DNA from: Cristatella mucedo
Taxonomy: Eukaryota > Bryozoa > Phylactolaemata > Cristatellidae
Direction: 5' to 3'
DNA: 64,000 nt
NCBI GenBank assembly: GCA_009760855.2
Contig: WPIO01000148.1
Location: 350,001 to 414,000, forward strand
The position numbers were made by a program, and so were the translations under genes. The first letter of the stretch is position 1. Every line of letters begins with the position of its first letter. The notes beneath the pieces are model-generated. The model had not been told where the DNA came from and made no database searches. It worked only from the letters and a program-made list of their open reading frames with translations. Of the stretch, positions 47,381-58,959 are shown in pieces.

Positions 47381-47514
47381 GTGCGTGCTCGCGCTCGCAA
47401 GCTCAGCACGAGCTCGCCCGCCGCTCGGCTGCAGATGGTCCAGCTAGGTTTCCGCATGTGCATGGTGCCCTGCAACCCACAATAGTATCTTTGTTTCTTC
47501 GTCATTGTCTGCAG

Positions 47515-47615
47515 TGTATGCCGTGGAAGCAAGCGGGATGGCCGACTATGCACGGCAGGTGGTCAAAGAGAACGGCATGGAGGACCGGATAGTCGTTCTG
47601 AAAGGCAAGGTCGAG
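47515..47615 (+). CDS. PRMT6-like exon: post-I acidic residue
   Basis: 101 bases, acceptor TTGTCTGCAG, donor GTAAGG. It encodes YAVEASGMADYARQVVKENG and MEDRIVVLKGKVE. The Glu of VEAS is the residue that holds the SAM ribose in PRMTs. It leaves phase 0. Confidence 0.95.
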
Positions 47616-47631
47616 GTAAGGCTGTCGGGCC

Positions 47632-47651
47632 TGTATGTATGTATGTATGTA

Positions 47652-47688
<37 letters not shown>

Positions 47689-47719
47689 ATGTATGTATGT
47701 ATGTATGTATGTATGTATC
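47632..47719. repeat. (GTAT)n/(GT)n microsatellite
   Basis: Starts 17 bases after the donor of the preceding PRMT exon and runs directly into the 3' terminus of LINE B. Confidence 0.95.
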
Positions 47720-49590
47720 TCCGTCAGTAACTCCACAAAGTCATAAAGACCATGTGGGTGTTACGCAGGAGAGTTTTGTATAGCACACTCAAAGCCTAAG
47801 CGGCTTTCGGTACGCATTCGGTAGCCGACAGACTTTGTCTCACGCAACAAAGAGAAAGTGGGAAGCATAGCAGAGTCAGGAGAGCAGTTGAGGTAGTGAG
47901 TAGCAGGATAGAAGTAGCAGTTCAGGACCGCTGAAAAAGATGTGCCATAGTCGGCAGTTGGAGAGTAGATGTCGTTGCGTAAGAATTGTGGAAGCGAGTT
48001 CCACAGTCTAGGACCTGCAGAGCTAAAGCTTCTGTCGCCAACTGTCTTTAAGCAGAGGAATGGGACAGCTAATTTATTGTCCACACAGGACCTGAGGGCG
48101 CGAACAGGCTGAAACTGATGCAGCAGTTCAGCTAGGTACGAAGGAGCCAAGCCGTGGCGGGCCTTGTGGGTCAGCGTTAGAACTTTGCTCTGTATCCTTT
48201 GCTCAACCGGCAACCATCCTAGCTCTTTCAGCAAAGGTGACACGTGCTCAAACCGCTGGGACTTGAAGACCAGCCTTGCAGCCATATTCATAGTCCCGCT
48301 GTAGTGGCATAATAGCTTTCTTTGGTAGCCCAGCCAAAAGGGAATTACAATAATCAAGCCGAGACAGAACTAAAGAGCTAGTTAAATTTTTTACAAGCCA
48401 CTGTGGGAGACAGCTTCTAATCTTGGATAGGGATCGGATGTGATGGCTAGCTGTAGAGGCAGTCTTCTGAATGAAGCTTTTGAAATTGAGGCAGCTGTCG
48501 AACACGACACCTAGATTACGAGCACGTGGTGAAGGTCGCACAATAGCATCACCTATTAGAACAGCAAAGCCTTTTAATCCAGCCACACGCTTAGGGTGTC
48601 CTATGAGAAGCAGTTCGGTTTTATCGTCATTTAATTTCAGGAAGTTTTCCGACATCCAGGATCGAATATTGGCAAGGCAAGCATTCAGTTTCTCAGTTGC
48701 TGCAGCAGATTCCGACGGTTTAAATGACAAATACAACTGAGTATCGTCAGCATAGAAGTGATATCCTATTCCATGGGCCTTAATCACTTTTCCCAGAGGT
48801 TGCTTATAAATGGAGAACAGCAAGGGACCAAGTACAGACCCTTGAGGGACTCCACAGGTGACACTTCTCGTGTGTGAGACCTGACCCCCACACGACACGG
48901 ATTGAACACGATCAGACGAGTATGATTTAAACCACGCCAGTGCTTCGTCTGCCAGGCCGATCGTTGTTCTCAGTCGTTCAAGCAGAACTTTGTGATCAAT
49001 GGTGTCGAAGGCAGCAGACAGATCTAGCAGAGCTAGGGCAGTGACATTCCCGTCGTCGTTGCCACGTAGAATGTCACTGTTAACACGGAGGAGAGCAGTT
49101 TCAGTAGAGTGCTGCCTCTTGAAACCTGATTGAAATGTTTCTGACATTCCATTATTTTCAATATGTTCAACTAGCTGCTTAGCAACAATTTTTTCAAGAA
49201 TCTTTGATAAGAATGGAAGAAGGGAAACTGGACGATAGTTTGCTAGGACCTCTGTGTCTAATCCAGGCTTTTTAAGAATAGGTCTAACGATTGCCGATTT
49301 GAAGGACTTGAGGACGACCCCTTTTCCCAAAGAAGCATTAAAAATCTTGGTTATGGCAGGGCTAAGTTGGTCTGCAAGTGAAGACCACAGAGATGAAGGT
49401 ATAGGGTCTTCAGGAGACGAGCTCTTTTTGCTAGACCTTGTTAAGGCAGCCACATCACAGGCAGAAACATCAGAGAACCTTTTAAGAAAGGTCACAGGTT
49501 GAGGAACGGCGATTGCTTTGGTCGGAGGGGGCTTAATGGAAGCACGAATGTGCACAATTTTTTTCAGTAAAGAAGGCTGAAAACTTTACG
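47720..49590 (-). mobile_element. LINE B with near-complete reverse transcriptase
   Basis: The reverse ORF (49555 to 48251) has the domain order of an L2/CR1-like reverse transcriptase: a conserved N-part (NYRPVSLLPFLSKILEKIVA), FQSGFKRQHSTETALLRV, LLDLSAAFDTIDHKVLLERL, CGVPQGSVLGPLLF and an intact catalytic FYADDTQLYLSF, then the thumb. Near 48290 a one-base insertion shifts the frame. The rest (MNMAARLVFKSQRFEHVSP.. to ..AVLNCYFYPATHYL) continues in the next frame (48357-47761). There is no endonuclease domain, so the copy is 5'-truncated and immobile on its own. The 3' end lies at the GTAT tract. Confidence 0.9.
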
Positions 49591-50388
49591 GCTGAGCCCT
49601 TGCATTCCCATGGGACAGTGTTGCAGTTAGGCGGCGGAAAGAGGCTGACAGGCCAGTGCTCAATCATGTGCGAGTGTCATGTGCCCACACTTGCTTTCTG
49701 TTCAGACGATGAAAACGAACCAAAGACAGCTCTCCTATGCACTGCCTCGGTTATTGTGAATTCTGGCACCCTATTTGTGCAGAAGCATGCAGCTTGCTGT
49801 GGTAGTGCCTTTCGGTTTGTTGTGGTGCCTTTCGGAGCTAAAGAATTTCGTAGGTTTCGTTTGTGCTCCAAAAGTAGCTAGCTAGGCATTCAGATGAATC
49901 TGAGGTTGCGCCGTGTGCAGATGTGCGTGGATCTAATCCATCCATGGCTCCACAACTTCCTCGATGTGACTAAGCTGTCGCTCTGCTGGAGAATGCAATT
50001 GAAAGTCGGTCAAAGCTTGAGTGACTTTTTTATTGCAAAGCTGCAGAAGACAGAGCCTCACCCCCAACTATTGGTGGACAAGCAGCAAAGTCTGCAGACT
50101 TCTTGTTCCACCAGTGCTGTCGGCTGTGCAGTTCTCCGCCAGTTCGTATGTGCTGCTTGGAAAATCTGTAGGATAAGCAGCCGTCTGGCAGATGTGATAG
50201 TGATGGTAATACTCATTTTTATTCTGAAAAAATCTTGGGAGCAGGATTAGTTTCGAGTTTTAAAATTTTCTTTTGGACATGACCTGCTCCTAGGAGCGCA
50301 CTAAATGCAGCAGCAGTAATAAAACCCTGGCTGGATCGCTTCTGGCTTACCATGATCAGCCTAGCTGATTTTGATAAATTAAGCTGCT

Positions 50389-50392
<4 letters not shown>
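49591..50392. other. PRMT intron, nothing recognised
   Basis: Several medium frames (for example 49894-50250) without recognised motif. Confidence 0.35.
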
Positions 50393-50465
<73 letters not shown>

Positions 50466-50480
50466 CATGCATGCATGCAT
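50393..50480. repeat. (AT)n(GT)n(GCAT)n compound microsatellite
   Basis: About 28 AT units, 8-9 GT units, then GCAT repeats. Confidence 0.95.
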
Positions 50481-50746
50481 AGCACAGTATGTAACGGTTT
50501 TCTCAGCGGTAAAGTCGTTGCTCTGCCTATTTAAGGTGCCGAGTACAATCTTTGTTATTAAAAAAAAACAATTATAGCTCGTGCTTGCATTTTCATTATT
50601 ATGGGTGGAAACTTATGGACTTCGATCAATATATTTATTTATGCTCTTGATGTATAATTATTGTATGGCTACTCACGGCGCTTACCAAATGGACTAACAA
50701 CTTCGTGCCGTTTCAGTGGACACGCATTTGCTGTTCAAAAACTGCA

Positions 50747-50770
50747 CCCCCCCCCCCCCCCCCCCCCCCC
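50747..50770. repeat. Poly-C run, 24 bases
   Basis: Unbroken run of C, the longest of many C or G runs in the window. Its length may be uncertain in the assembly. Confidence 0.9.
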
Positions 50771-50960
50771 GCAGAGCGTGCTTGGCTGAGAGTCTCTTTG
50801 GCCATCTAGTAAGAAGCAATAAGCACAGGAAGCATCATTAATAGCTGTGCAGGATGAGAGATGTTTGGATTGGTGTTTGTGGTTGTGCACGTGTTTCTAC
50901 TCATTTGCTGAGTGCATCGGTAATCCTGAGGTTCTTCCTCTTCCTCTTCCTCATCCTCCT

Positions 50961-51055
50961 AATGTAATGTAATGTACAGTCTCCGTCTGTAACTCAACAA
51001 AGCCACATAGACTATGTGGGTGTTAGGCAGGAGTGTTTGCTGTAGCGTGCTTTCG
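50961..51055 (-). mobile_element. LINE B 3'-terminal fragment
   Basis: TAATGTAATGTAATGTACAG is followed by CTCCGTCTGTAACTCAACAA and GTGGGTGTTAGGCAGGAG, matching the LINE B end. The TAATG repeat is therefore the LINE B terminal microsatellite, also present at 55413. Confidence 0.75.
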
Positions 51056-52499
51056 GTACACAATCGGAAACCAGCAGACGTCGGGCGCCTAAGCTGTCGG
51101 CAGCCACAAGCGTTCTTCCCCTCTCCACCCCACCCCAACCGACCCCACCCCCTGATGGTGGGTGGGTGCTCTGTCCATGCTGCTCGGACGCCTCGGGACT
51201 GTGAGCTCGCCCTAAGTAGGTCGCATCTGTTTACCGGATTATGGGGCTGATTTTAAATGTAAATATCCCGCAATTCTTTAGCCGCATAGCCTCCGGAGAA
51301 TGCTCTTCAGCCTCCTTTAAAAGTTTTCGAAATGTTGTTTTTGCATTTCACCCGAAGCTTGGCTCTGTTGGCTCGGCGCCCGGAAGCGTTGCTAAGATCC
51401 CTCCCCCTTTAAAAGAAATCGCTGTCTCATTTTGGAGAACCTGGAGATGGGCCTCAAGGCTTGCAGCCAAGAAGTTTCATTGAGCCATGTCGAACAAAAG
51501 AAGAAAAAAATGTGTTGTCTTCCCTGTCGTGCAGACATATTAAAGCTGCACACCAGAGGTATTTAAGTAATGTGCGCTGTTACGGATGTGCAGGTGTATA
51601 GTGCTAAGTAATGTGCGACGTTTAGGTTTGTCGGTTGATTTGATAAACAAGCAGCACGGCATCTTCTATTTAGAAAAGACTGAAGCCTTGGTTACACCGC
51701 ATAGCATCCCATATTCAAAGACTTGCTCTGAACGCCTTAATATAACTCGAGCCTACGAACGTCAGCCGTTTTTATTTTGGCCGTAGGATGTATGTGACAA
51801 ACCCCAGGATTTTTATTGGTCGGCTGAACCAACAAGGGGCCAAAAAGTAGAAATTCGTTCTCCTTCTTAGAGTCTGCAGGCTTGGCTCCTCCTCAAAATG
51901 TGGTGACGTATGGTGATGTAGTAACCCAAATCTGTGGGAAATCAGTGTAGAATTTTTGCCGATTTAGGAGGAAAGTCTGCCGTGTAAACGCAACTTTAGA
52001 CCTTCTAGGAAGACCTGCCTCCTTCATACTGCGTGTGTTGTCATTCACTCGACACAAGTGTCAGCCCTATCCTCGGTAGACTGAGTGCAGCATGCAGCAC
52101 ACTGAGAGCCTCGTCGTCCCCGTGTCTCGGCCTTTTAAGCCCCGGCTGTCTAGAGGAAAAATGGGGTGCGAGTCTCCTCTGGCTAAAAATCTGGAGCTTC
52201 GCCACATCGACGGCTCGCTCAGTCCTGGCAGCTTCCGGAGCTGCTCTCCAAGCATGGTCGCCCTGCCCTACTGGATGCTTGATATAGCCACTGCCGAAGG
52301 GCCATCGGGCTTCCTCGGATGTCTAAAGGAGGCGTGTCCGTGGTGCACTACTTCCGGGTTGGGGCCGGTGTGTGCGAGCCAAAACTCCCTAGCTGTTTTT
52401 CATGTGTGCCTCTTATGTTTTTATTTCCATCTATAACTCTTCGTAGCCACGAAGAAGTGGACGGCTACCTTTTTTAGGACCTTTTTTGTAAGCTTTTGG
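51056..52499. other. PRMT intron, nothing recognised
   Basis: No repeat family or exon with splice support identified. Confidence 0.35.
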
Positions 52500-52590
52500 A
52501 GCGCAAGGAGCACTGGAACTGACTTAGCAGTTCAGCCAGGTACGAAGGAGCTGTCTTCACGAGCCCTGTAGGTCAGAATAAGAATGGGGA
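52500..52590 (-). mobile_element. LINE B fragment
   Basis: CAGTTCAGCCAGGTACGAAGG and the following CCTGTAGGTCAGAATAAGAAT match 48120-48185, the region coding the LINE B C-terminal part. Confidence 0.55.
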
Positions 52591-52634
52591 GGGGGTAAGA
52601 GCTTTGGTTTCCGCATCTGCTTACCCACCAGGAG

Positions 52635-52685
52635 CTCTCTCTCTCTATCTCTCTCTTTCTCTCTTTTTCTGTCTCTCTCTGTCTG

Positions 52686-52769
<84 letters not shown>
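52635..52769. repeat. (CT)n microsatellite
   Basis: About 135 bases, interrupted on the left by TTT and GT. Confidence 0.95.
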
Positions 52770-52772
<3 letters not shown>

Positions 52773-52914
52773 CGATTCCAGCAGTGAGGGCATGCGGCTG
52801 AATTCCATGGAATTGAAGACTCACTAGTAGCTGTATTTAGCACCTTAAGAGAAGCTTGATGGCCTTTGTTGGCAATTGATTGTGTCGCTACTTGCACTCT
52901 TCCTCAAAAGTCTT

Positions 52915-53129
52915 TTTCCACCACTAGATCGCACCTAATGGTTAGCCATCACATTCGATCCCTATATAAGATTAGGGACTGTCTACCTAGGCGGCTTGCA
53001 AAAAATATAACTAGCTCCCTGGTTCTGTCTTGGCTAGATTATTGCAAGTCCGTGTTGGCTGAGCTACCGAAAAAAAACCCTAGGCCATTGCAGTTGATGA
53101 TGAATGTGGCTGCAAGGCTAGTTTCTTTA
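52915..53129 (+). mobile_element. LINE B thumb fragment, forward
   Basis: The forward frame reads SHHIRSLYKIRDCLPRRLAK, then LVLSWLDYCKSVLAELPKK, the same part of the ORF as LINE B residues around SHHIRSLSKIRSCLPQWL. It is opposite in orientation to the other LINE B copies. Confidence 0.75.
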
Positions 53130-53460
53130 TTAGCTTCCTTTGAAATGTCGCCAGTTCGGGTGTCATGACGTCAGACAGGAGGGAATTCCAGGCTTTGCGC
53201 ACATATAGATTAATGCTTGGTCTCCAAAGAATTTGAGGTTGGTTAGAGGCACAGCTAAACGACTCGAGTCAGAAGAGCTGGTGGGACGATACCTAGCCTG
53301 GTTGGGAAGCTAGTTTGAATAGGTAGGTTAGTGCAAGAGAAATAAAGGGACGGGAAAGTGAGCATATTTGACAAAACCTTGAAGTCGAAACGCTTCTTGA
53401 TGGGGGAGCCAATTGAGGTCCGTTAGAAGAGGCTGCGAAGTCAGCTGACCTTTAATTTAC
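53130..53460 (-). mobile_element. LINE C fragment
   Basis: CAGGAGGGAATTCCAGGCTTT, TCTCCAAAGAATTTGAGGTTGG and GGCACAGCTAAACGACT align with LINE C at 41085-41340. It is fused to the forward LINE B fragment. Confidence 0.65.
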
Positions 53461-53942
53461 TGTTCAGTGTGTGCGCTCTTTCTCAAAGCTATATAGGCAA
53501 GAAAAGCTTGTATTGCCGCAGACCATTTTAGAGTCGTCAGTTGTGGGCTGTGAATTTAATCGACTGATCGCCGGTGGGTGGGGGCCAGTCACCAGTCCTC
53601 TGCAGAAGCGAACTGCAAGACTCGATCCGTCATCACCTTCACCTTCACTGACCCTTCACTCACGTTTTTGTCCTCCATCCATCGCTGCCCTTGCCTCCAT
53701 CGCTGCTGCTATGTGTGTGTGTGTATGAGCAAGCGGCCGCTGGTGCATATCGAAGATCATAACGCACATGCTGGTGATTCACGATCAATGCTTCTCTTTT
53801 CTGCTCTTCTCTAGTGCGATTGCCAATGCAGCCTCTAGATGGCATTGCCATGCGCCAATCGGAAATGTAGAGCAAAGCTCGAGGGTCCGAGGCAGCCGCT
53901 GCCAGAGAGTTGTGCCACCGTTTTCTTTTCTCTCTTTTTCAG

Positions 53943-53990
53943 GATGTGGACCTTCCCGAAAAGGTCGATCTGATCGTTAGCGAATGGATG
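53943..53990 (+). CDS. PRMT6-like exon: double-E loop, first Glu
   Basis: 48 bases, phase 0 on both sides, with a long pyrimidine tract before the acceptor (CTCTTTTTCAG) and donor GTATGT. It encodes DVDLPEKVDLIVSEWM. The Glu of SEWM is the first catalytic Glu that binds the substrate guanidinium. The intron falls just after WM, inside the loop. Confidence 0.95.
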
Positions 53991-54196
53991 GTATGTCTCG
54001 TTTGCTACGCACCTGGTGCCGTCTGCTAATGTGGTTTTGATGCCGATATTGTAGGCTGCTGCTGCATGCTGTCTGACTCCCGTGTGCTTCTGAATGTGCC
54101 CGCGCAAGTTTCCTTGGCTGTGTGTGGCCAGCCAGCAAAGTGGCCCACCATTGCAGTAGCAACCGTTGAGGGAGACTAATGAGCCGGAAATGCTAA

Positions 54197-54310
54197 TTCA
54201 TTTGTGTAGCGCCGTAAGAGAATTTAATCTCTGTCCAGAGGCTTCCCCATGCAGCTATTCAGAAGGGCTAGAGCCTACGACCTTGGTCTACGAAGGCAGG
54301 CACCTTTGCA
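54197..54310 (-). mobile_element. tRNA-derived SINE, family S2
   Basis: Reverse S2: TTGTGTAGCGCCGTAAGAGA, TTAATCTCTGTCCAGAGGCT, a B-box complement with AGCCTACGACCTTGGTC, and part of the head. Confidence 0.65.
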
Positions 54311-55412
54311 CCTGTTTGTTGGAATCGAAAGAGTAGCAAAAACAAGAAAAAATAAATTCGGCACGTGCGCTAAGAGCGGGAATGTGTTGCTTGCACATGT
54401 GCACCGCCCACTGAGCTGCTGTGGTGCATGCTGCAACGGAAGCTCACGTCGTTGGTACGAGAGCCGCTGAAAGCTGCTGCTTTTGGCACAATAAGTCCGA
54501 GTTTGGAGCAAGAGGCCCGAGTTCAATTCCCGAACCGCAAGAGAGACACGGTACTTGCAGTAAAGAGACTGCACTGTGACATCGCCGAGGGCTACCTTCT
54601 GACTCTCCTAGTGTGACCTTTTGCTGGGGCATCACTAAGTCCCTAGCCGAGAAAAAACACTCGTATGTCACAACTTGACTCAAGCCCTCGTGCTACCTGG
54701 TAAGCCTTGTTAGGCTGCATTCCATCTGGGAAGCCACGTGACACTGCATTCCACCCTGAGAGCATTGTGAGGTCGTTGAGCATTCACTGCTGCTGCTTCT
54801 GCTGCCTGCCTGCCTGCCTGCCTGCCTGGCTTGCATGTACGCTGTCACCATTTTCTGTCATTCGCGGCGATCACCCTAAAACGATCGCTGCGCAGCCTCT
54901 GCTCGCAGCCTCTTGCCTCAAGCTGCTGCTGCTTGCCTGTGCCGTCGTCCCACCGACCGACCTCCCGAGGCCCCTGGTCCGTGTACCACAATCCTAGTCT
55001 TCTGGGCGGTCTTTTCGCTGCACCTTCGGAGCCGCTGCCCACGGCTGCCGTCGGCACGGACCCGGCTGCAGCTTATCGACTGCAGACGAAAGTGGTGTCG
55101 GCGGTGCCGCCCGCAGCTCTGGCCCCGCCGGGCACCTGCTCACCGCGATGCCCATCAGCTGCGCTGACGCATAGGCCACATCAGACTCACTGGTCGAATA
55201 CCCAGACCTCGGAGAGTTTTAGCCGTTAACTCCCTCCCCCCCCCACCCCGGGCGCCACGTCAGCCTAGGGGAGGCCCCTTCAGATGGTTGGGCTGCTGCT
55301 GGTACTGGTTCGCTTGCCTTTCAGGCTCGCCCAAGGCCAAGGAATCTTGGCATGGCTCTGCTACGATCCTGCTCTCAGTAGCTGCACGAGCTACGAGCCT
55401 GCTGCTGGTAAT
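54311..55412. other. PRMT intron with (TGCC)n
   Basis: (TGCC) of about 6 units at 54803-54827. Bases 54495-54545 contain a B-box-like GAGTTCAATTCC, but I cannot place it in S1 or S2. Confidence 0.4.
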
Positions 55413-55690
55413 CTAATGTAATGTATATCCGTCTGTAACTCCTTAAAGTCATAAAGACCATTTGGGTGTTACGCAGGAGAGTTGTGTATAGCGCACTCAC
55501 AGCCTAAGCGGCTTTCGGTACGCATTCGGTAGCCAACAGACTTCGTCTCACGCAACAAAGAGAAAGTGAGAAGTATAGCAGAGTCAGGAGAGCAGTTGAG
55601 GTAGTGGGTAGCATAGAAGTAGCAGTTCAGGACCACTGAAAAAGATGTGCCATAGTCGGCAGTAGGAGAGTAGTTGTCGTTGAGTAAGAA
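55413..55690 (-). mobile_element. LINE B 3' end
   Basis: TAATGTAATGTATATCCGTC start, then the LINE B 3' UTR as at 47725-47990 (CATAAAGACCATTTGGGTGT, AGCGGCTTTCGGTACGCATT). 5'-truncated. Confidence 0.85.
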
Positions 55691-55724
55691 GGCTTCCTCT
55701 TCGCATTGTCAGTCAGCGCCTGAG

Positions 55725-55876
<152 letters not shown>

Positions 55877-56844
55877 CTTTCTCTCTCTCACACACTTCTC
55901 ACTCCTTTGTCACGAGGGGGAGGATCATCCCTGTGTTAGCTGTGGAAACCACTGCAAACTACCCCTTAGTGCGGCACAAGGCACGGTCGCCTTACATGGT
56001 TTTGCCTTAACCTCCCCCATACTTTAGCCTTATGAGTGTGCACCTCAGGCTTCTGCCTTTCGTGGAGATAACCTCTCCTCATGTGCCAGCAGAGTCACAC
56101 ACCTTCAAGTCAAACGGAGGCGGAAGCAGTGAGTTGACTCGAGGTTGACCCTGAGGCTCCCGCCCTGGGTAGCAGTCATCGCAGCAGCGAGTAAGCCTTC
56201 GATTAGGTTATGAATTATTCATTGAAAAACAGACAGTGCAAATAGATTAATAGAGCCAGCAGAATTGTGCACCTTTTGTGCTTGGGCATCATGTGGCAGA
56301 CCAGCAGCAATGGGCTTTGTAATAGGAGGAGTTTGTAATTTGGTACGTTTGGCACTGAGCCACCAGCAAGAAGAGAATCGCCACAGCAGAGTCGGAACTC
56401 CTCCGGGTTGCCTCTCCTGCTTTCCATTCGGTTGGTATCCAGCTTTACCTGGAAAGGACGTGGTGAATTGCCTTGGGCATTGAGCTGACCTGGCCTCCGG
56501 CACCCTGCCTCCAGCATCAGTGCTGGCCACTCACCAGCTCACCAGAATCTCTCTCCTCTCCTCCCCCCCACCCGACGTCTGCCAAAGAGTGAAACGACTT
56601 GGCTCTGAGGCGTCTGCGCGGTGGCAGGCTCTGTGTCGCTGGGCACTCGTGTGCTGCTAGACCAGTTCTCCATAGTGCATGTGTAATGGCTCCCGTGCAC
56701 GCTGCTGCTGCTCGGGCAAACCGCTTGCTACTGCTCCTCCTTGCCACTGTATGCTGCTGCTACTTGCTGCTCGGCATATCTGTTGGCTGGTGATAACATG
56801 CACATTTTAAGCCCACATAAGCTCGCTCATAAAAGACAATTGTC
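55877..56844. other. PRMT intron, nothing recognised
   Basis: Two overlapping minus frames at 56215-56530 show no motif. Confidence 0.35.
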
Positions 56845-57340
56845 GCGGTGGGAGCAAATTCGGTGAGGAACCGGTAGAGTTTTCAGCTTCTTTTTAAATG
56901 TTCTTAAGTCAGGTGATGTCGTGACGTCTGTCGGTATTGAGTTCTCGGCCTTGGGAGTATACGAACTGAGTGGACGGTTTTCAAATTTGTTGATAGATTT
57001 TTGAAATTTTTGAGGCACATGTAAACGGTTTGAGTCATAAGAGTTGATGGTGCTGTGCGCAGCCTGATTAGGAAGTATTTCCGATAGGTAGGCCTGACTG
57101 AGCAAGAGATCCTATCCGTACGGTAGCATGGCTGAAGTGTGAAAGAGGCTGCCAGGTGGCCTAGTATTGGCATAACGGATTGTAACCCTGAATTTAGAGC
57201 TCCGAGGCCTTGGTGCGATGGTAATCTAGTATGCATCTTGTTGGTTCTCAGACTGTTTGTGTTTGCATTGGACCCAGCACGGAGAACGTTTTGAAGGATT
57301 TCAGGGCAAAGGTCATATGGTAGGATCAACATGCTCAATC
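56845..57340 (-). mobile_element. LINE D fragment
   Basis: The reverse frame reads LSEILPNQAAHSTINSYDSNR and later YTPKAENSIPTDVTTSPDL with FKKKLKTL, matching in order the C-terminal part of the LINE A ORF (LSDLL..QAKHRTTR.., AWNSLP, TSPDLTTFKKKL). The DNA is diverged, so it is a related, older family. Confidence 0.65.
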
Positions 57341-58192
57341 AAAGTTCGACTAGAATAATGGTAGGCAGTGTTTTGTTTAAAAAAAAAAGACATTTAATAT
57401 TGTACTGCTTTCAGCTACTGCTCATGTACATTGGATGAATATATTTTTCTGAGTCGGCTTCATTGCCAGAGGAAGCCGCACCGCGATTTCTCAATGTATT
57501 CCCTCCTCCCCTCCCCCCTGCCCTAATTGTTCGTGCTTCGTGTGTGTGTCCTACCACCGCCGCATGATAGGGAGATCGGTGTTCGTAGTCACCTAACTTT
57601 GTGGGTTTGAGCTTATTACGGTCAAATGTTGAATGGTGAGTTTGAGGCTTGTCTTAAAATAGAGACAACCGTCTCCTATTTCCTTTCCTTCTTGCCTTAT
57701 GAGATCTTGTACATGCGACAGTGTTTGCCTACGTTTATAGGGGAGCAAGTTTGGTGGTGTAAATTCCGGCCTAGAAGAAGCGAATAACTATAATGACTGT
57801 GGTTCACACATTCTTTTCTGTTTTGGTGCATGACCTGTATCTGATTTGCACTCTTTGAATGAAGAATCTCGGGCATATCTTGAAATGTGGTTTCTAGATT
57901 GCTATTGTCGTGCAGAGAAAATGCATATAGGGGCAGCATTTATTGAGATTAATCTGTGTCGCTAGTGTGTGGGGTAGCCCCCCATCCACACCGCTTTTCG
58001 GTCCTTCTCGACATGGTAGGCCCAGAGAGCCATGATGGAGTAGTACAGTATGTATCTCATAACTGAACCCTGAACCAAAGCTTAGCAAGTGCAGTCATTG
58101 GTGGAGCCAGACTGAGTTGGCGTGCACCACCCGCTTTTCCCTTCTTTTGTTGGCAGTGGCCGCTTCTCTGTGACCGGCTCTCCTCTTTCTAG
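57341..58192. other. PRMT intron, nothing recognised
   Basis: Ends in a pyrimidine-rich acceptor, CTCTCCTCTTTCTAG. Confidence 0.4.
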
Positions 58193-58261
58193 GGATACTG
58201 TCTGCTGCACGAGAGCATGCTCAAGTCCGTTCTCTGTGCCCGAGATCGCTTTCTAAAGAAG
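58193..58261 (+). CDS. PRMT6-like exon: double-E loop, second Glu
   Basis: 69 bases, phase 0 on both sides, donor GTAAGC. It encodes GYCLLHESMLKSVLCARDRF and LKK. The Glu of HESM is the second catalytic Glu. LLHESML matches PRMT6 rather than the LLYESML of PRMT1/3/8. Confidence 0.95.
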
Positions 58262-58845
58262 GTAAGCTCTGCCCGACGTGTGCACAAGAACTTGTATGCC
58301 GTGCCACACGTGTTTCATGTTTACCGACTGTGGACATGTCTCCTGTTCTTTGCAAGTCGTTGATGCAGAACCGGCAACAGAAGTCGCAGTTTAAGCTGAC
58401 GCTCGCCTAGCTGATGCTGCCTTTCTCGGCTCGCTGTTTCAACAAAGAGGCTAGCAGCATGTTTGCATGCTAATGCGTGTCCTTCGAGTCTTGACGTGTC
58501 GACTACCCGTCCTCCTTTAAGGCTGCATGCCTGACGTGAGTGTGCCCAAGCAACGCAAACGAGGCACTCGTGCGTGCTCTGCTCTGCCCTCTTCCTCCTC
58601 CCCCCCCCCATGCTCATTTGTTCCTGCACGGTGTGAGTGGTGTTGTAGCTCGTGCTGTTGGAGCTGTGTTGAACCAAAGTCATTAGGCCACAGATGTGGA
58701 GCATGTGACAGTGACAGTCTCCTTGTCAGATGCAAATACTTATCGAACTGGTACCCCGAGGGGCGGCTAGCGAGTTGAAGTTGCTGAACAGATGCATGCC
58801 ACTATGCCGATTGTTGTAAAGCGCAGCAGCCATAAAGAGCCCCCC
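58262..58845. other. PRMT intron, nothing recognised
   Basis: C-run near 58600. No repeat family or exon seen. Confidence 0.4.
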
Positions 58846-58853
58846 CACACGCA

Positions 58854-58918
<65 letters not shown>

Positions 58919-58924
58919 ACACAT
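58846..58924. repeat. (AC)n microsatellite
   Basis: About 30 AC units with GC and AT variants at the ends. Confidence 0.95.
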
Positions 58925-58933
58925 ATTCTGCAA

Positions 58934-58959
58934 GACTTGGAATATATATATTCCAAGTC
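58934..58959. repeat. 26-bp perfect palindrome
   Basis: GACTTGGAATATA followed at once by its exact reverse complement, 10 bases after the (AC)n tract. No spacer. Confidence 0.9.

Noticed and set aside
47501-47783. Extension of the PRMT frame through the GTAT tract
   Set aside because: The frame stays open only because GTAT repeats lack stops; the donor at 47616 fits the next exon.
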